Shown here in pieces: positions 1 to 10,547 of a DNA stretch of 64,000 nucleotides. The DNA is taken from positions 3,100,001-3,164,000 of the forward strand of contig JARFIW010000500.1 in the NCBI GenBank assembly GCA_036346225.1, in the 5' to 3' direction. The stretch's first letter is position 1, and every line of letters starts with the position of its first letter. The position numbers were made by a program, and so were the translations under genes. The notes below the pieces were generated by a model. The model was given only the letters and a program-made list of their open reading frames with translations. It was not told the DNA's origin and did no database searches. The stretch is from Platerodrilus igneus. Taxonomy: Eukaryota; Arthropoda; Insecta; Coleoptera; Lycidae.

Positions 1-322
1 TTTTATTTTCGCATGCGCATCCTGTCCGCCTTCGTCGGCGCAAATTTTAAAATATTAAGAAGTATATAATTCATTGGTTAAATAAATCTGTGGATAAGTA
101 TATAATAATCATAGACAAAAACTGTCTATGATAATAATGCCACAATAATTGCTGTTGTAGATATAAACTTTTTGCGATTTCTCTGTCTTCAAGATTAAAA
201 ACTGGATAATACCATAATCACAAACCACATATGACCATGATAAAATAAAACAATACAGGGATAATAGTATATTCCATTCCATTGATTTTAGATCTGCTTA
301 TATTAACAAGTAGAATGTTGAA

Positions 323-1213
323 CTACATATTAAAAAGGTGAGTGTTGAAAAGTTTTTTTTTAAATATCAGGTATAATAAAGTAACATTAAAATTTACATT
401 CATAAGCTGTATAGCAGTCAAATCTGCCTCTTCCAAAGTAGGTTTATTTAATTTTGACATTCTTACAAAATGTTGTGAATAAACCGTGTTTTCAATAGCT
501 TTATTGTAAGGCGGACATATACTGTGTATATATTTTTTACTGCCCTGTGTTTTTAAATGCCTTTTACCAGAACCCTTTGCAATGTAATATCGTTGGCAAA
601 CGTAAGTCATTACAACATCATTTAAGGTTTTATATGAACCATGTTTATCAATATACAAAGAATGCGTTTGCAGTTCCAAAGCTATTCTTCCATAGTTTAA
701 ATTCATCAACATTTGAAAAATGTAATTTTAGATGAAATTTTAATTGGTGGTTTCCATCGAAGTGATTGTACAAAATTGCTTTAGACACAAATATAACCTG
801 AACTTTTTTTTATGATATCTGTAATGCGTAATACTTGAAAAATTATTTTTACATTCTTTGTATTGATGGCAATATGCCTTTCGCAGTCGGTCCAGAAATT
901 TTATCTAAAACATTTTTTTGCACATTTTAACAAATAATTATTTAAGTGATCATACATACCAGGATGGAATTTCATCACATGTCTCTATAGGTTAGACTAT
1001 TTTGAAAATGTTTTCCAGTACTTGTTGCATATGGTCGAACATTTAAATGTTTTCTTTGGTGCAATCTCATTTTAAACCTATAAATTACAAAGATACTAAG
1101 TTCAACTAGGTACCTTCAACATATTTTTTACACTAATTAACATACCAGGATGTATTTTTTGTATATAACTTTTTAAATTACAATGTTTAGAATAATTCCT
1201 GATAAACAAATAG
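323..1213 (-). pseudogene. Decayed multi-exon C2H2 zinc-finger gene
   Basis: Minus-strand pieces read as C2H2 fingers. One exon (1146-1213) reads NLKSYIQKIHPG up to a GTATGT donor. A 68-bp intron follows, and the next exon (960-1077) starts after a TTATAG acceptor and contains CNKYWKTFSK, then SNL and RHVMKFHPG, ending at another GTATGT donor. Two TAG codons sit where Gln would be expected, the second zinc Cys is Tyr, and frame changes occur. A third finger-like stretch lies near 815-940 (DCERHIAIN). A 129-codon frame at 323-712 may be the C-terminal part (YVCQRYY, GKRHLKTQG). C2H2 proteins are usually DNA-binding regulators. The splice sites argue for a gene or gene copy rather than a processed pseudogene. 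Which family it belongs to is unknown. Confidence 0.45.
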
Positions 1214-1619
1214 CTGAAATTAATAAAGTAGGAAGGTAGGATAACCTACAGAGTAACTTCTTCGTCTATGCCATTTACAAACAATAATAGTGTCAATTCT
1301 GCATGCAAAACTCAGGGAGCCAAAGTGGAATTCGGGTCTGTAGACAGCAAGTTTTTTTCGAAGTCCAATCTACAAATCAGGTTAGTAAGTTTACAGTTGC
1401 CTTTAGAATTGGTGTGTTCTGGCATATGCATTGTTAAATAATCATTGATGATATGTATCCAACTAAACACTGGTTTGCAACTCTATTCATATAAACAACA
1501 TTCACAAATCATTTAATACTAGGTAACTAGGACAACACTCCCAATTAAACATCATTGCCTACTAATAAAACTAATTATGAAATAATCTAAAAATACACAA
1601 CAACGCACCCCTTTCTAAA
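1214..1619. other. No recognised feature
   Basis: AT-rich sequence with no frame I can assign. It may hold further zinc-finger gene intron on the left and flank of the gypsy remnant on the right. Confidence 0.4.
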
Positions 1620-3480
1620 GATCCAACCTTGTGGGTGGTTTGATTATTCCACCAGATTTGGTTACAATAGTATCAGGTTTTGGAATGATCACTTTCTCTG
1701 CGGAACCTTACAGTAGGTGATACACAACTACTACTCTTTAAAGAGATGGCATTACAAGTAGTAACTGGATAAGATTCCCATCTCATCAACAGAGCTTTGA
1801 CTGGAGGTGCCATGTTCCACAGGTGGTTTTGTTGACGCCTCAGAAATTATGATTGGAATGTCAGCAGAGCTACCTGAATTTGAACTGACATCCTGTTGTA
1901 AGCAAATACAATCTGCATGAACTACACGCACTTTATTATTACTCATAACTAAATATGTAGTAATTCAGAACTGTCACGTTTCCTTTACTCCACATTTTAG
2001 TTTTTCGTTTTTAATTAGTACTTCATAATTTATATTAAGAAACTGTGATTTCAATTCCATTACTAGAGTTTTGATGTAAAAATTGATGTGGCTTAAGTAA
2101 ATCGTATCTTGTCGTGGCCTAGTTTTGAGTATAGCTTCGGCAGGTGAGATTCCTGTCACTGATGGAGGCGTATTTATATGCATGAATAAAAAAATTTGTA
2201 ATTTAGCTTATAATGTCACTTTAAATAACCGCATTATCACTAGAAACGTGTAACATTCTAATTAAATTTTTTAAACCACGTCAACTTGACGTTCGGCTGC
2301 GCTATTGCTGGTAGGATAATAAGGTGGTGCCTTTAAAGGTTTATACCATTTGCAGTAAGGAAAGTACCAAATTCTTTTGGATTAAATGGTGGACCCTTGT
2401 CCGAAACAAGCTCTTGTGGAAGTCGAAAGACACTAAATATATTGTTCAGACATTGGATGTTACATTTTGATATTGTACTCTTAAGCATTAGCTTCACATC
2501 AATCCATTTGATTTACTATGAACCAATAACAAAAATCTATAGTTAGATATTTCTAAAAAGTCAACGTGAACCCTGTAGAAATTTATTGCAGCTGGTAACC
2601 CTGGTGAACAATGATTCCTTGACACGAAATCTTGTGTTTGCTGATAAATCTCACAATCAGAATCAACTCTTCAATATCCTTGCAAATATTAGGCCACTAA
2701 CAATTGCCACAGATCAACATTTTAGTACGAACAATGCTAACACGTTGTTCATGAAACAATTCCAAGATCTGCTGCTGTAGAGAAACAGGAATGACTACTT
2801 TACTCCCTACCAGTAAACAGTTATGTTTCACTGAAAGCTCGTTTCTCTTTTTAAAGAATAGTTGTAACTCCTGATCCCTAATTTTGTTTGGCCAACCTGA
2901 ACGAGTGAAATCTTTTGCTTTAGCAACAACTGTGTCTTTTTTGAAGTAAATGCAACATTTGCTCTACTAATTGGCATCCTTTCCACAAGACTAAAAGAAT
3001 ATAATGTATTGGGAACTTCAGTAGATGATTCCAATGGAAGCCGTGATAAACCATTAGCATTAACTATTAATTAGTCCTTTATGATATTTTATATCATAAT
3101 CGTATGCTGAAAGGGTTATAGCCCACCTAGTAAATCGAGACATGAATAAATCAGAATACCTTTATGATGACCAAATATAATGGTAGGTAATTAAGTGAAG
3201 TATTGACTGTAAATATACTTATGGAACTTACAAATGCTGAACAATAAGGCCAATGCTTCTCTTTCAAGATTACTGTTTGTCAGTCTGCTTGATGCAAACA
3301 TAAATGGAACGCTCTTTGCCGTCTACTAACTGACTAGCTACGGCCCCTACTCCATAATCACTACTATCACAAGTTAACAGAATCGAAAGCTGTGAATCGT
3401 AGTGAACTAAAACGTTGTTAAATATAGCCAATTTTTTGTTTCTTCAAATATTTCCGATTCTTGATTCTTGAAAAATTGCG
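1620..3480 (-). pseudogene. Ty3/gypsy pol remnant: RNase H to integrase C-terminus
   Basis: Read on the minus strand in several broken frames. RNase H comes first (about 3430-3170) with GVGAVASQLVDGKERSI, then the linker motif RWAITLSAYDYDIKYHKGLI near 3120-3060. The integrase zinc-finger end and core start follow near 2670-2530 (VHVDFLEISNYRFLLLV), then LVSDKGPPFNPKEFGTFLT near 2400-2340. The C-terminal region at 2183-1974 has SVTGISPAEAILKTRPR, matching the usual TGxSPAExxFxRxxRT. Many stops and frameshifts show it is dead. No LTR or primer site was found, and the reverse transcriptase expected above 3480 is missing. The order RNase H then integrase fits Ty3/gypsy and excludes copia. Confidence 0.75.
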
Positions 3481-3984
3481 AATTTGTTTTCTATTGGAAA
3501 GTAATCATATTTTTATAGTGTTTTGTTTTGATAATTAAATATAAAAATATCATCTAGTTTTAGGCTCTCTCCCTATAGCACACCGAACCATTTTGAAGAA
3601 ATTCTAGAATGGAATGCGTGTTTCAGTGAGCTAAAGAGTCGAATTATAGATTTAACCAAGTTAGTGGGGTCTTTGGTGAAGAACCCTATAAAAGGACAGC
3701 TGCTCTTTTGGTACTTAGAGTGATAGATTCCATAGGCATCGGTATGACAATCTAACATGTGGAAGGCAACGGGAAGCCACCACATTACCTCCCAAGTACA
3801 CAGCAAACCAAAAATGTTTAAAAAATGATGGCATTCTCGGGGGGGGGGGAGATTCAGGAATTAAAATAGTTCCTCCATTTATATCTCTACGAGGGGACTC
3901 TTCGGGGGATGTGATCGGTAAGCTCAATAAGAAGAAAATAAAACTGGTAACATCTTGTAAATTGTGGCTTGGGGCGACTCCGTG
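3481..3984. other. Unassigned, includes a 10-G run
   Basis: No recognised gene. A G homopolymer lies near 3840-3849. Short open frames on the minus strand (3573-3927) show no family resemblance. The plus strand just before 3985 could be the 5' leader of the RTE-like fragment that starts at 4168. Confidence 0.3.
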
Positions 3985-4165
3985 GCTTAGTTTTTATGCA
4001 TGTGACTACTACGTCCAGGGTCCCGGATGAAAGGTAAAATATAGGTCCCATATGTGAGTGTTGTTATGCACGTTAAAGATCCCTAGTTTGGAACATCAAG
4101 GGTTCGACAATGTTCAAAATTTCCAGATAAAAAGGAACTTGTTTCCTGGCCAATGTAATACATTC
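3985..4165 (+). repeat. Dispersed repeat, copy 1 (pairs with 6640-6830)
   Basis: This segment matches, in inverted orientation, 6640-6830. On the reverse strand both carry GGGATCTTTAA, followed by TGCA, and then a CCTGGAAATTTTGA-like or CTGGAAATTTTGA block in the same order. Identity looks like 70-80 percent by eye, so both are old. It sits directly upstream of an RTE-like endonuclease, so it could be LINE leader or an independent SINE-like unit. No tRNA-type promoter was recognised. Confidence 0.55.
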
Positions 4166-4167
4166 AG

Positions 4168-4850
4168 GTGGAGCATTCGAAAATCGAATGTAGAGTTGTG
4201 GCATGGAATGTTAGCATGAAGCAAGTAGGTAAGCTAGAGAATTTTAAAATTGAAATGGATAGATTAGCATTAGATGTAATAGGGAATGGCGAAGTTTGGT
4301 GGCCAGAGGCGAGATATTTTTGGAGCCGAGGTTTTGGGATAACTCGTACAGGATCGGAGGACGGAAATTCGGGTGTGTGGATAGTTAATATGGAAAAAAA
4401 TAGGACATTGTGTAGAAAACTACTTACAACAGAACGAAAAAGTACTCGTGGTTATATTAGAATCTAAACCGGTAAATACAGTAGTAATACAAGTTTACAT
4501 GTTCACTTCTAGCTATGGGAGATTTTAATGCCATTATAGGTGAGGGTAGGGAAGCAGCGGTAGTAGGTTTCTTTGGTTTAGGCACAAGAGTCGACATGGG
4601 AAATAAGCTGGTAGAATTTTATGACTAAAATAATTTAATCATCATCAACACATTATATTGACATTAGGCTAGAAGATGCTACGCGTGGAAGATGCCAGGA
4701 TACATAGGGAAATATCAAATAGATTACATTTTTGCTAAACAACGGTTTAGGAATCGAATAAAAGACTGCAGAAGCTACCCAGAAGCATATATAGACACTA
4801 GTCACAACATAGTAATTCATATACATATCGAACGGTTTTACATTTATAGA
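4168..4850 (+). pseudogene. RTE-like LINE endonuclease fragment
   Basis: The first 99 codons read VVAWNVSMKQVGKLENF, then LDVIGNGEVWWPEARYF and GSEDGNSGVWIVN, the N-terminal pattern of the LINE apurinic endonuclease (normally TWNVRT, EVRW, GxAGVG). Further on in shifted frames are GDFNAIIGEGREA near 4515 and YQIDYIFAKQRFRNRIKD near 4710-4760, then IDTSHNIV, where the catalytic SDHN motif is expected. It ends before the reverse transcriptase. The same endonuclease type is seen at 13.9-14.6 kb, so both are likely one RTE-like family. Stops make it non-functional. Confidence 0.7.
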
Positions 4851-5014
4851 GATATTTTAGCATAGGATAAAGCTAGACGAGTGAAACAAACACGATTTTC
4901 TTCAGAATATTACAAGTTTTAGACATATTATAAGGGTGTGTTTGAAATATTAATATTTTTCATTAACAAACTTAAATTTTTTTAGACGATTCCAAAAAAA
5001 TGAGTATGAATAAA

Positions 5015-5196
5015 AATTTCAACAAATTCTTATTTATTTCTTAAGTGTTTATTTATAAATCTACAAAAATTCAAATTGGGATTTCATTGGGATCCTAGTA
5101 GAAAAAATAATTCTCAGCAGGGAGGCACTAATTGAGATTGGCTAGGTTTGTTACTTTGCTAAAATTATTACAATTAATTAACTTACTATTCCGTCA
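5015..5196. repeat. 182-bp dispersed repeat, copy 1
   Basis: Runs from AATTTCAACAAATTCTTATT to AACTTACTATTCCGTCA. It is nearly identical (a few substitutions and one A-run difference) to 8214-8397. There is no coding potential and no clear terminal inverted repeat. The two copies end at the same bases, which suggests a discrete mobile or processed unit. Confidence 0.7.
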
Positions 5197-5699
5197 GATG
5201 TGTTTAGGCAAAAGCATACAGTACAATCTTTACTGTGAAAACTTAAGTCTTGTATGCAGGTTTCTTGTAACGACGACCATTTATTTATGAGGTAAGGTGC
5301 CACTTTTAGTAGCAGTAAAGCAAAATCACATTTGTTTTTTGTAACAAAGCAATCAGTAGATAAAATGTATTCGATTTGTTCTGCTAAACGTTTTATTTCA
5401 CAATGTAATAAATTTTTATTAATATCGTCAGTTGGGCGATGTAAAATTATTAAGAAGAAAAACCTACGTATTAATTGTTTTAGTCAACTTCGAATAATAA
5501 CTTGCAAAAGTTGTTTTTGCTGTAAAATTTGTAAGCATAAACATAATACACTTTTGTACTACATTTTGCAACAATCTTCAGAAAGGAAAGTAAACTTTAC
5601 TACTGAAAGCAAATATTTAACATTGGAGGATATTAAAAACAAACAAACTCTACAATTCTTCTTAATCTTCTTTGGGAATTTAACCACTCATAGTTTTTA
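5197..5699. other. Unassigned region with open frames on both strands
   Basis: A 122-codon Cys- and Lys-rich plus frame (5332-5700) and an opposing minus frame are open, but neither resembles a family I know. The plus frame overlaps low-complexity AT-rich sequence and looks like chance. Confidence 0.25.
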
Positions 5700-6640
5700 A
5701 AATCATCTTTATTTACGTTTCGATCCATGACCTAGGATCGTTGTCAAAATAATAAAAACTTCAAGTTTCAATTTATGACATAAATTGAAGGTGACTTTGA
5801 TTTATTGATATTTGAAATATTTGGTTTGAGTACACTAAGCAAAAAATTTTTAAAGTTTAAAAGAATGATTGCCTTCAATTTGTGTTGCGACCTGGGACCG
5901 GCTTTCCTTAGGTAGCCAATACGCTTAACGTGAAATCAGCTGATTAATTTTTATTGGTGAATTTGATATAAATTCAATAACTTGAGAATTGGAAAACATT
6001 TTTTAACAGGTTTCTATTTATACAATTGAGAGATTTCTAATTTTATGTCTTATTTTACCGAGATTCAGTGAAGGGGGTTAACCAACCTGTGGCTACCAAG
6101 ATCCCACAACATTTAGAATTTGCCGAAATAATGGTTTTCAAGTTAATATGCTTATTGTTATGTAATTAGTTATTGTATGTATAAATAGAAATCATGTATG
6201 TAGGCTGTATTTCATGTTAATATCGCAAGGAAAACCCAGGAAAAACTTGCAATGCTACCTAGATATTGTGGGCATTTGATCTTCATTTGTTATTTCTTTT
6301 AGTAATGGAATCCATTGTTTACTGAAAGTCACGGATTCGTTTGCAACGCAGTTATTTTTATGTAGCGTTATATAAGCAGCTTCTTTGATTTTGCGTTTTT
6401 GGTGGTTTTCTTCTTTGTCAATAATTCTGGCGTCTTCCCATTTTATTTTATGACTGGAGTCCCATGCATGTTGGCAAATCATGTTTCTTAGCCAGCCTGG
6501 TTGAAGTGTTGACAAGTCACAAAGAGCCCTTTATATTTAATCCACTACAGGAGTACCTATGATGAATCGGATTGTTTTGCTGTCGACAGTAACTGTGTGT
6601 TTTTGATAAAAGTTGTGCTTTACATACCCTGCATTTGATT
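5700..6640 (-). pseudogene. Penelope-like element 3' end with GIY-YIG C-terminus
   Basis: The minus frame at 6515-6255 reads QHAWDSSHKIKWEDARIIDK, then HQKRKIKEAAYI and SVTFSKQWIPLLKEI. This is the tail of the GIY-YIG endonuclease that follows reverse transcriptase in Penelope-like elements (pattern H..GH.....V.ID.E.....R..KEA..I). The catalytic N-terminal part of the domain is not legible. The 5700-6254 stretch downstream has no frame and is probably the untranslated terminal repeat. The RT part is absent here; an RT fragment of the same superfamily lies at 16.8 kb. Confidence 0.65.
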
Positions 6641-6830
6641 TTCCAATGCTCCGTACAAGGTATTATGTTGGCCAAGAAGTGAGGTTTCCTTTACCTGGAA
6701 ATTTTGATTTCACAGAACCCTTGCTATTCCAAGTAAGGTAGGGATCTTTAATATGCACGACAATGGTCACACACTGGACCTACATTTGACCTCTTATCCA
6801 AACGAGGACGTAATTTGTGAAAAATGCTCG
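6640..6830 (-). repeat. Dispersed repeat, copy 2 (pairs with 3985-4165)
   Basis: Inverted partner of 3985-4165, sharing TGGCCAAGAA near 6672, CCTGGAAATTTTGA near 6700 and GGGATCTTTAATATGCAC near 6727. It abuts the Penelope-like remnant on its left. Confidence 0.55.
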
Positions 6831-7199
6831 CTTAATATTTTTCAAACGGTCCATGTTAGGAATCGAACCAGATGTTAATGTGTTTGCGTTTGAATGGAGA
6901 GGTAATATTTAAAAAATGTTACATGTGAAACTAAAAAGCGTAAAACTGAAATACTTAGCAACCAAACAGACATTTAGGGTGATTGGTATTACTTCTTTTT
7001 TCCTAATTGTTTCTTTGATATAGTGGTTGATATCTTCTTGCCGTAGTATCTTTAAAAATTATAGGATCAGATAATAATGGAAGAAAAAATTAGGAATTTC
7101 ACTCCATTAACGCATTTTTACGTATTTGTCTTACAAAGGAGCGGCATATCAATTAGTTTGATATCGCAAAGATTAATTAATAATAATTAATAAAATTAA
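6831..7199. other. No recognised feature
   Basis: AT-rich, no frame or repeat recognised. Confidence 0.4.
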
Positions 7200-7386
7200 G
7201 GATAGCATGTCCTATCACTCTCATAAATGAATTAATGCGAGACCGCAATGTTACATGCTGCTAATCTAGCAACATTTCTCTACCGACGTCAACAACCAAC
7301 TGCCTTTCTTCATTTGTTATCACGAGTGCCTTATCATGCCAGATAATGTTTATTTGAAATTACATATATTATAACAAAATCGGACA
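7200..7386 (-). repeat. Candidate 3' LTR part of the BEL/Pao element
   Basis: Reading the minus strand after the integrase end, a purine-rich tract (GGTGGGTGAAA, about 7387-7397) is followed by TGTCCGATTTTG, the expected order of polypurine tract and LTR start (TG). An AATAAA lies about 40 bases further. The far LTR end could not be fixed and no second LTR is present in the window. Confidence 0.4.
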
Positions 7387-8100
7387 TTTCACCCACCAAA
7401 ATAAGTATAAACAAACTTATTTTCTATTAATGATATAAATCTAAAACCAAATAAGTATAAAAGGTAGGTTGAATATTTCAATCCTCATAAACAAAATGAA
7501 AATGCAAAATTAAAAGAAAGCCTTATAAGTATATAAAACTTAATTATAAATAATTATTTTTAAAGCGTCCTCTCTGGGACAGTCTTCCAAAGGCAGAGGG
7601 CATAATCTGACCAAGGGTTTTTTAATAATGTTATTAGCGGTTTTAACTAAAGCCACAAGACAAATATTGTCTGAACCATAGTATGATTTGTCGATGCGAC
7701 CCAAGTTCCATTCCGTTAAAGCGTATATCGGCATTCAATACACCATCGCTTCCAAAACGATTGGTGGATATGCTGAATTAACTGCCAACGGTCCAATCTA
7801 GATATTTTGATATTCGTTAAGTCAGGATCAGGTACTACTGAAACTGACTCAATATTTAAAAAATGTACTAGACCTGAATAAGAAAAATCATCAGGATCAT
7901 TTGTCATAGGACATAAAGGCCTAGAATTTAAGACGTATTCTATTTGACTCAACATGGTATTAAATTCCTCGTACGACAAAATTTGTTCTCCTACCCTTTT
8001 TAGATGGAATTTAATGAACTTTATTCGGTCTCCTACAAACCTCCAAAATGTGGGGATGAGGGAGCTGTAAACACAACATCTATTCCCGCTACATCAGAAG

Positions 8101-8505
8101 ATTCCGACATTAAACGAGTTTCACGAGATACGTCCACAAAATTACTTCCATTGTTGGAATATAACTTCGATCATTTTCCTCTATGGGCAATAAATCTACA
8201 TAAAGCTGCTATGAAATTTCAACAAATTCTTATTTATTTCTTAAGTGTTTATTTATAAATCTACAAAAATTCAAGTTGGGATTTCATTGGGATCCTAGTA
8301 GAAAAAAATAATTCTCAGCAGGGAGGCATTAATTGAGATTGGCTAGGTTTGTTACTTTGCTAAAATTATTACAATTAATTAACTTACTATTCCGTCATTA
8401 AACGAGTTTCACGAGATACGCCCACAAAATTACTTCCATTGTCGGAATATAACTTCGATCATTTTCCTCTATGGGCAATAAATCTACATAAAGCTGCTAT
8501 GAAAG
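8101..8505. repeat. About 115-bp direct duplication flanking the 182-bp repeat
   Basis: 8101-8216 and 8391-8505 are copies of the same BEL/Pao integrase segment (ACGAGTTTCACGAGATACG, then GGCAATAAATCTACATAAAG). They differ at only about three positions. The dispersed repeat lies exactly between them, so the duplication arose with the insertion or through a later tandem event. Confidence 0.85.
8214..8397. repeat. 182-bp dispersed repeat, copy 2
   Basis: Same unit as 5015-5196, ending at TATTCCGTCA. It is embedded in the BEL/Pao integrase and bounded on both sides by copies of the same host sequence. Confidence 0.75.
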
Positions 8506-9137
8506 CGTCTTTAGAAAGATTATACACTAATTTCAGGTGTATCACTTTCGTGCTAAAATACACAAATAAGCATGCATAAGTTTAATGGATTTTGCTCCTC
8601 ACGCACGACTCATAACAATAGGAATCGGACCTGAGTGTAAGAAAGCTTCTTCCTGGGATAAGCCGAGAACTAGGCAAATCTCCCATGGGAGGCGAGTATT
8701 ACAAGATTGACACGAAAACATTTCATACATCACATCAAACACTGAGTTATAGCTATTTTCCCAGATAATATCCAAAAATTTTGTTCTAACAAAAATTGAG
8801 TAGTGCGATTTCCTGGATGCAGATGCCTATGTGGCATCTTTAATAATTGAATTAGTCAATTTATGACACTTGGCACTTCCTTTCTGACAAAGGAAAATTC
8901 TAATCTAATTCGGAATTCCTAAGACCACCGCCAACTCTCATGGAATCTGTACTATCCAAACAAGTTGTAAATGGACGTATCCGCTTAGACTCAAGGTTAT
9001 TTTTACGAATATTCTCAATTTTCTTAGTAAAAACGTCATATTGAACATGTTTTACCAATAAAATTAAAGAGAAACTTAATTCAAATTGAAAAATACGACA
9101 ATCTCTCGCTGAAATATCACTTCGACAATTTTTAATA

Positions 9138-10420
9138 CGAGGCTTGTTCAATTGAAACCCATCTTTGGTTCAGGAAAAATTTATTGACAACTAAATTTAA
9201 ATAATTACCACTACGATTAAGGCACATATCCCATTGTTTCGTCAACCTATGTATACCCTGCCTAAAGAAATCTTGTGGCTGCTGCTCGAAGAATTCTTTC
9301 ATGACGTTTTGTACTTCTTCATCCGACTGAAAATGGTTACCTTTTAACGCTTTTTTCAGTGGCCCAAAGGTGTGAAAATGGCAAGGCGGGACTATAGGGT
9401 GGGTGGATGCTCTGATCTCTTCCACTTCTTTCGCTGTAGATTTTCTTTCACTACGTTAGCAACATGAGGTCGAGCATTATCGTGAAGCAGAATGACACCA
9501 TGTGAAAGCTTCCCTGGACATTTTCGTCTTATTGCTTGATGGAGCTTGTTCAAAGTTTCATATACAGGTTTGCGTTGATATGCATCTGAGGTTCTGTAAA
9601 TTCCATCAACAAGGGTTCTTCATGGTCGATAAAAAATGTCAACATGACCTTACCGGCAGAAGGTTGAACTTTAAACTTCTTTGGTGGCGGAGAATTTGCG
9701 TGTTTCCATTGCATCGATGACAGATTACTGGATGGTTCAAAATAATGACACCAAGGTTCATCACCAGCAATTATTAACGAGAGAAAATCATTACCATTTT
9801 GTCTGTATTCCGTGAGGTGTTGCAAAGTAAGCCCATTCGCAAGCTTTTTGGTTTTCTGACAAAAGGCGAGGAACCCATTACGCACAAACTAATATTAGGA
9901 TTACCTACTTTAAATAAATATTATTATTATTATTATTAACTTTGCTGTAGCCTAGTTTGTGTACGATGCTATGAACAGATCTGATACTCACACCAACATT
10001 TTCTGAAACGATTTTCTCTAATCAGGCCTTCCACACATGCCATATTCCTGTCTGTTGACACAGTACACATTGCACCTGGTCACAGCTTATCATTCGTCCC
10101 TTCGTGTCCATTCTTAAATTTTCGACAGTTGGATACGCAAAACATGCGTTTTCATACACTGCTTGCATTCGTGTATGAATTTTCAATGGTTGCAAACCTT
10201 CAGCTCACAGAAATTGAATGACCGCACGCTGATCACATTTGGCCGGATTGTTGACAACAAACGTCAGTTCAAAGTCATAATACTTAAAATGGCTGTCAAA
10301 TATATTTGAGAGAAACTGACCAGTGGGAAGTTTACAAACACCACGTTGCAAAACGTCAGGTGAGTGACTACAATTGTTTCCAAGGTTAACCAAAGATGGG
10401 TTTCAATTGAACAAGCCTCG
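9138..10420 (-). mobile_element. Full-length mariner (irritans-type) inserted in BEL/Pao
   Basis: A 1283-bp unit bounded by inverted repeats. The left end reads CGAGGCTTGTTCAATTGAAA, continuing CCCATCTTTGGTT, and the right end is its exact complement for about 33 bases. TA dinucleotides at 9136-9137 and 10421-10422 are the expected target duplication. Removing the unit rejoins a continuous BEL/Pao reading, so it landed in that element. The length is typical for mariners. An ATT microsatellite has grown inside it near 9910-9940. Confidence 0.92.
9150..10240 (-). pseudogene. Mariner transposase, inactivated
   Basis: The enzyme would cut and paste the element at TA. The N-terminus near 10240 reads KCDQRAVIQFL, then YENACFAYPTVENLRMDTKG and ENVGVSIRSVHSIVHKLGYS (helix-turn-helix part), with stops and shifts. 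The best piece is 9885-9550: FLSLIIAGDEPWCHYFEP (first catalytic Asp; Thr after GDE is Pro), then KKFKVQPSAGKVML. LLHDNARPHVANVVKE near 9490 has the second Asp. After a one-base shift, PPCHFHTFGPLKKALKG has His where the third catalytic Asp of the DD34D triad is expected. The C-terminus is complete (EEVQNVMKEFFEQQPQDFFR). It is dead on three grounds: frameshifts, stops and the lost Asp. Confidence 0.88.
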
Positions 10421-10547
10421 TAAATTTGCGACAATACACAATTATGCAAAATATTTTTGTAAGTTGGAAGATTTTTGATGAAGAAACTGTTAAAATTATT
10501 GGTTTCAATTGGTTGTTGATCTTCGACAAAATTTTTAATGGTATTAT

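Larger units (their letters stand above)
7387..10530 (-). mobile_element. BEL/Pao element remnant, integrase region, with nested insertions
   Basis: The minus strand gives a near-continuous BEL/Pao pol C-terminal half. It begins near 10500 (FQLTKIFCIIVYCRK), is interrupted by the mariner, and resumes at 9135 with SFSLILLVKHVQYDVFTKKI and MRVGGGLRNSELD, the pre-integrase motif. The integrase zinc finger follows (HPGNRTTQFLLEQNFWI near 8820; CMKCF). Then come MGDLPSSRLIPGRSF near 8690 and ARKVIHLKLVYNLSKDAFIA near 8540. The core motif APSSPHFGGL lies near 8050, with EEFNTMLSQIEYVLNSRPL near 7960-7900. The end is WNLGRIDKSYYGSD, then VALVKTANNIIKKPLVRLCP at 7710-7590. It is frameshifted and truncated at its 5' side by gypsy sequence. 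The right boundary is approximate. Confidence 0.85.

Noticed and set aside
5332..5700. 122-codon Cys-rich plus frame, considered as a small secreted protein
   Set aside because: No signal peptide, no regular cysteine spacing, and an equally open opposite strand.
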